Shown piece after piece: positions 63,428 through 64,000 of a stretch of 64,000 bases of DNA. The translations under genes were made by a program, and so were the position numbers. The notes beneath the pieces are model-generated. The model ran no database searches. It saw only the letters and a list, made by a program, of their open reading frames with translations, and was not told the origin of the DNA. The first letter of the stretch is position 1, and every line of letters starts with the position of its first letter. This stretch comes from Pseudomonas saliphila (GTDB lineage Bacteria; Pseudomonadota; Gammaproteobacteria; Pseudomonadales; Pseudomonadaceae), in contig NZ_VTVA01000012.1 in assembly GCF_008638345.1 (NCBI RefSeq), positions 62,001-126,000 of the forward strand. The letters run 5' to 3'.

Positions 63428-63444
63428 TGTCCATATGGACGATC
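63428..63444 (-). promoter_or_regulatory. Putative operator, CATCGTC-N6-GACA motif, site 8
   Basis: Reverse strand GATCGTC-CATATG-GACA (G for C at the first position), 50 bp further upstream than site 7 and in the opposite orientation, like the pair in the 44.3-kb region. The core CATATG makes this copy symmetric: TGTCCATATGGAC. Confidence 0.52.
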
Positions 63445-63469
63445 CCATTTTTTTTAGGATCATGTCTGA

Positions 63470-63493
63470 TGGTGAGAATCTGGATTCTCACCA
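63470..63493. repeat. Perfect 11-bp inverted repeat with 2-nt centre
   Basis: TGGTGAGAATC (63470-63480), TG, GATTCTCACCA (63483-63493). It lies in the intergenic region upstream of DUF1302 and before the IS3 end. The 2-nt loop and absence of a T run on the following strand make a terminator unlikely; an operator or an element-associated repeat is possible. Confidence 0.6.
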
Positions 63494-63539
63494 AACGTCT
63501 CGCCATGAAATACAAAAATAAATATACGAGAGGCTTACA

Positions 63540-64000
63540 TGCCCCCGGTGTCAGGATAGTTGTCGCTTGATCGGTTTTACCTGAATCCAATCCCGGGGAC
63601 GGTATGAGTCATGCAATGCCACGTTATGCACCAGAGCGAAAAGAAGCCCTGCTGAGAAAGCTGTTGCCCCCGCACAACCTGTCTGTTGCTGAGTTGGCCC
63701 GGCAGGAAGGTATCTGCGAGCAGACGCTTTATAATTGGCGCAAACAAGCCAAAGCCGGAGGAGCTGTTGTGCCGGGAAATCAAAAGCTGACTGACAACTG
63801 GTCGGCAGAAGCCAAGCTGGCGGTCGTTATTGAAACCGCCGCATTGTCAGAGATTGAGCTGAGTGAGTACTGCCGCAGCAAGGGTCTCTATCCACAACAA
63901 GTAAAGGCTTGGAAAGCCGCCTGTCTGGCCGGCCAGCAAAGCGCCAAGACGCAAAGCCAAGCTGATCGTGAGCAGGCCAAGACAGACAAGAAACGCATCC
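63540..64000 (+). mobile_element. IS3-family-like insertion sequence, left part
   Basis: The transposase orfA at 63604 shows that an insertion sequence enters the window from about 63540-63600. A terminal repeat may start at TGCCCCCGGTGTCAGG (63540), but the right end lies outside the window, so the boundary is a guess. Confidence 0.5.
63604..64000 (+). CDS. IS3-type transposase orfA, 5' part (runs off the window)
   Basis: 132 codons are visible from ATG 63604, preceded by GGGGACGGT. MPRYAPERKEALLRKLLPP and ELARQEGICEQTLYNWRKQAK (in part: VAELARQEGICEQTLYNWRK) give the helix-turn-helix of orfA-type proteins in the IS3 group, and a second HTH-like segment follows (SAEAKLAVVIETAALSE ... EYCRSKGLYPQQVKAW). 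The C-terminal part becomes Lys/Gln-rich as in the leucine-zipper region before the frameshift to orfB. The rest is outside the window. Confidence 0.82.
   Translation, partial: MSHAMPRYAPERKEALLRKLLPPHNLSVAELARQEGICEQTLYNWRKQAKAGGAVVPGNQKLTDNWSAEAKLAVVIETAALSEIELSEYCRSKGLYPQQVKAWKAACLAGQQSAKTQSQADREQAKTDKKRI

Noticed and set aside
1..64000. tRNA genes, CRISPR arrays or prophage
   Set aside because: No cloverleaf-like stretch, regular short repeats or phage structural genes were seen by eye on either strand; a dedicated scan was not possible.

Overview
The window is a dense catabolic gene cluster from a Gram-negative bacterium, most likely a gammaproteobacterium of the Pseudomonas type. The basis is a Pseudomonas-length FadB-type protein, a MalT/AlkS-like regulator, outer-membrane DUF1302/DUF1329 proteins and IS256/IS3-type elements. 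Genus is an inference. About 50 protein genes are visible and almost all act on acyl-CoA thioesters: six acyl-CoA dehydrogenases (ACADs), six single-domain crotonases plus one FadB-type bifunctional enzyme, nine short-chain dehydrogenases (SDRs), two alpha-methylacyl-CoA racemase-type CaiB proteins, three hotdog hydratases, one acyl-CoA ligase, two thiolases, one CoA-transferase and three APH-fold small-molecule kinases. No tRNA, rRNA or CRISPR array was seen.

Layout. The left edge holds the start of etfB (electron acceptor of ACADs), then a racemase and an SDR on the + strand, then a 917-residue LuxR/MalT-type (LAL) regulator on the - strand. From 5.8 to 21.0 kb a + strand block carries two kinase/ACAD groups, a zinc alcohol dehydrogenase, a crotonase, two tandem MFS transporters, SDRs, the second racemase and a nitroreductase. 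The first MFS gene is split by a complete IS256-family element with 8-bp target duplication. From 22.0 to 44.2 kb the - strand carries hotdog hydratases, a VOC protein, crotonases, enoyl-CoA-reductase-like SDRs, an MmgE/PrpD protein, an MDR reductase, ACADs, an acyl-CoA ligase, a BadI-like ring-opening hydrolase, a DUF2889 protein, an AtuA-like DUF1446 protein and a BadH-like dehydrogenase. From 44.5 to 53.2 kb a divergent + strand operon encodes an HMG-CoA-synthase/DUF35 fusion, an archaeal/PhlC-type thiolase, a CoA-transferase, the FadB-like protein, an SDR, a FadA-like thiolase and a DUF3237 protein. From 53.2 to 63.2 kb the - strand carries a protein phosphatase, an NTF2-like protein, a kinase, a VOC protein, and an envelope set of MMPL transporter, YCF48-like protein, DUF1329 and DUF1302. 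An IS3-type orfA starts at the right edge.

How it fits together (inference). The BadH-like and BadI-like pair suggests an alicyclic ring opened by the route used for cyclohexanecarboxylate. The racemases, enoyl-CoA reductase-like SDRs and AtuA-like protein suggest methyl branches and awkward double bonds, as in cyclic isoprenoids (terpenoid, steroid-like or naphthenic acids). The kinases paired with ACADs recall the ACAD10/11 and LvaA/LvaC route for gamma-hydroxyacyl-CoAs. Eight copies of a 17-bp motif, CATCGTC-N6-GACA, lie only in the intergenic regions at the heads of the transcription units, which suggests one regulon that the LAL protein may control. The substrate cannot be read from sequence alone.
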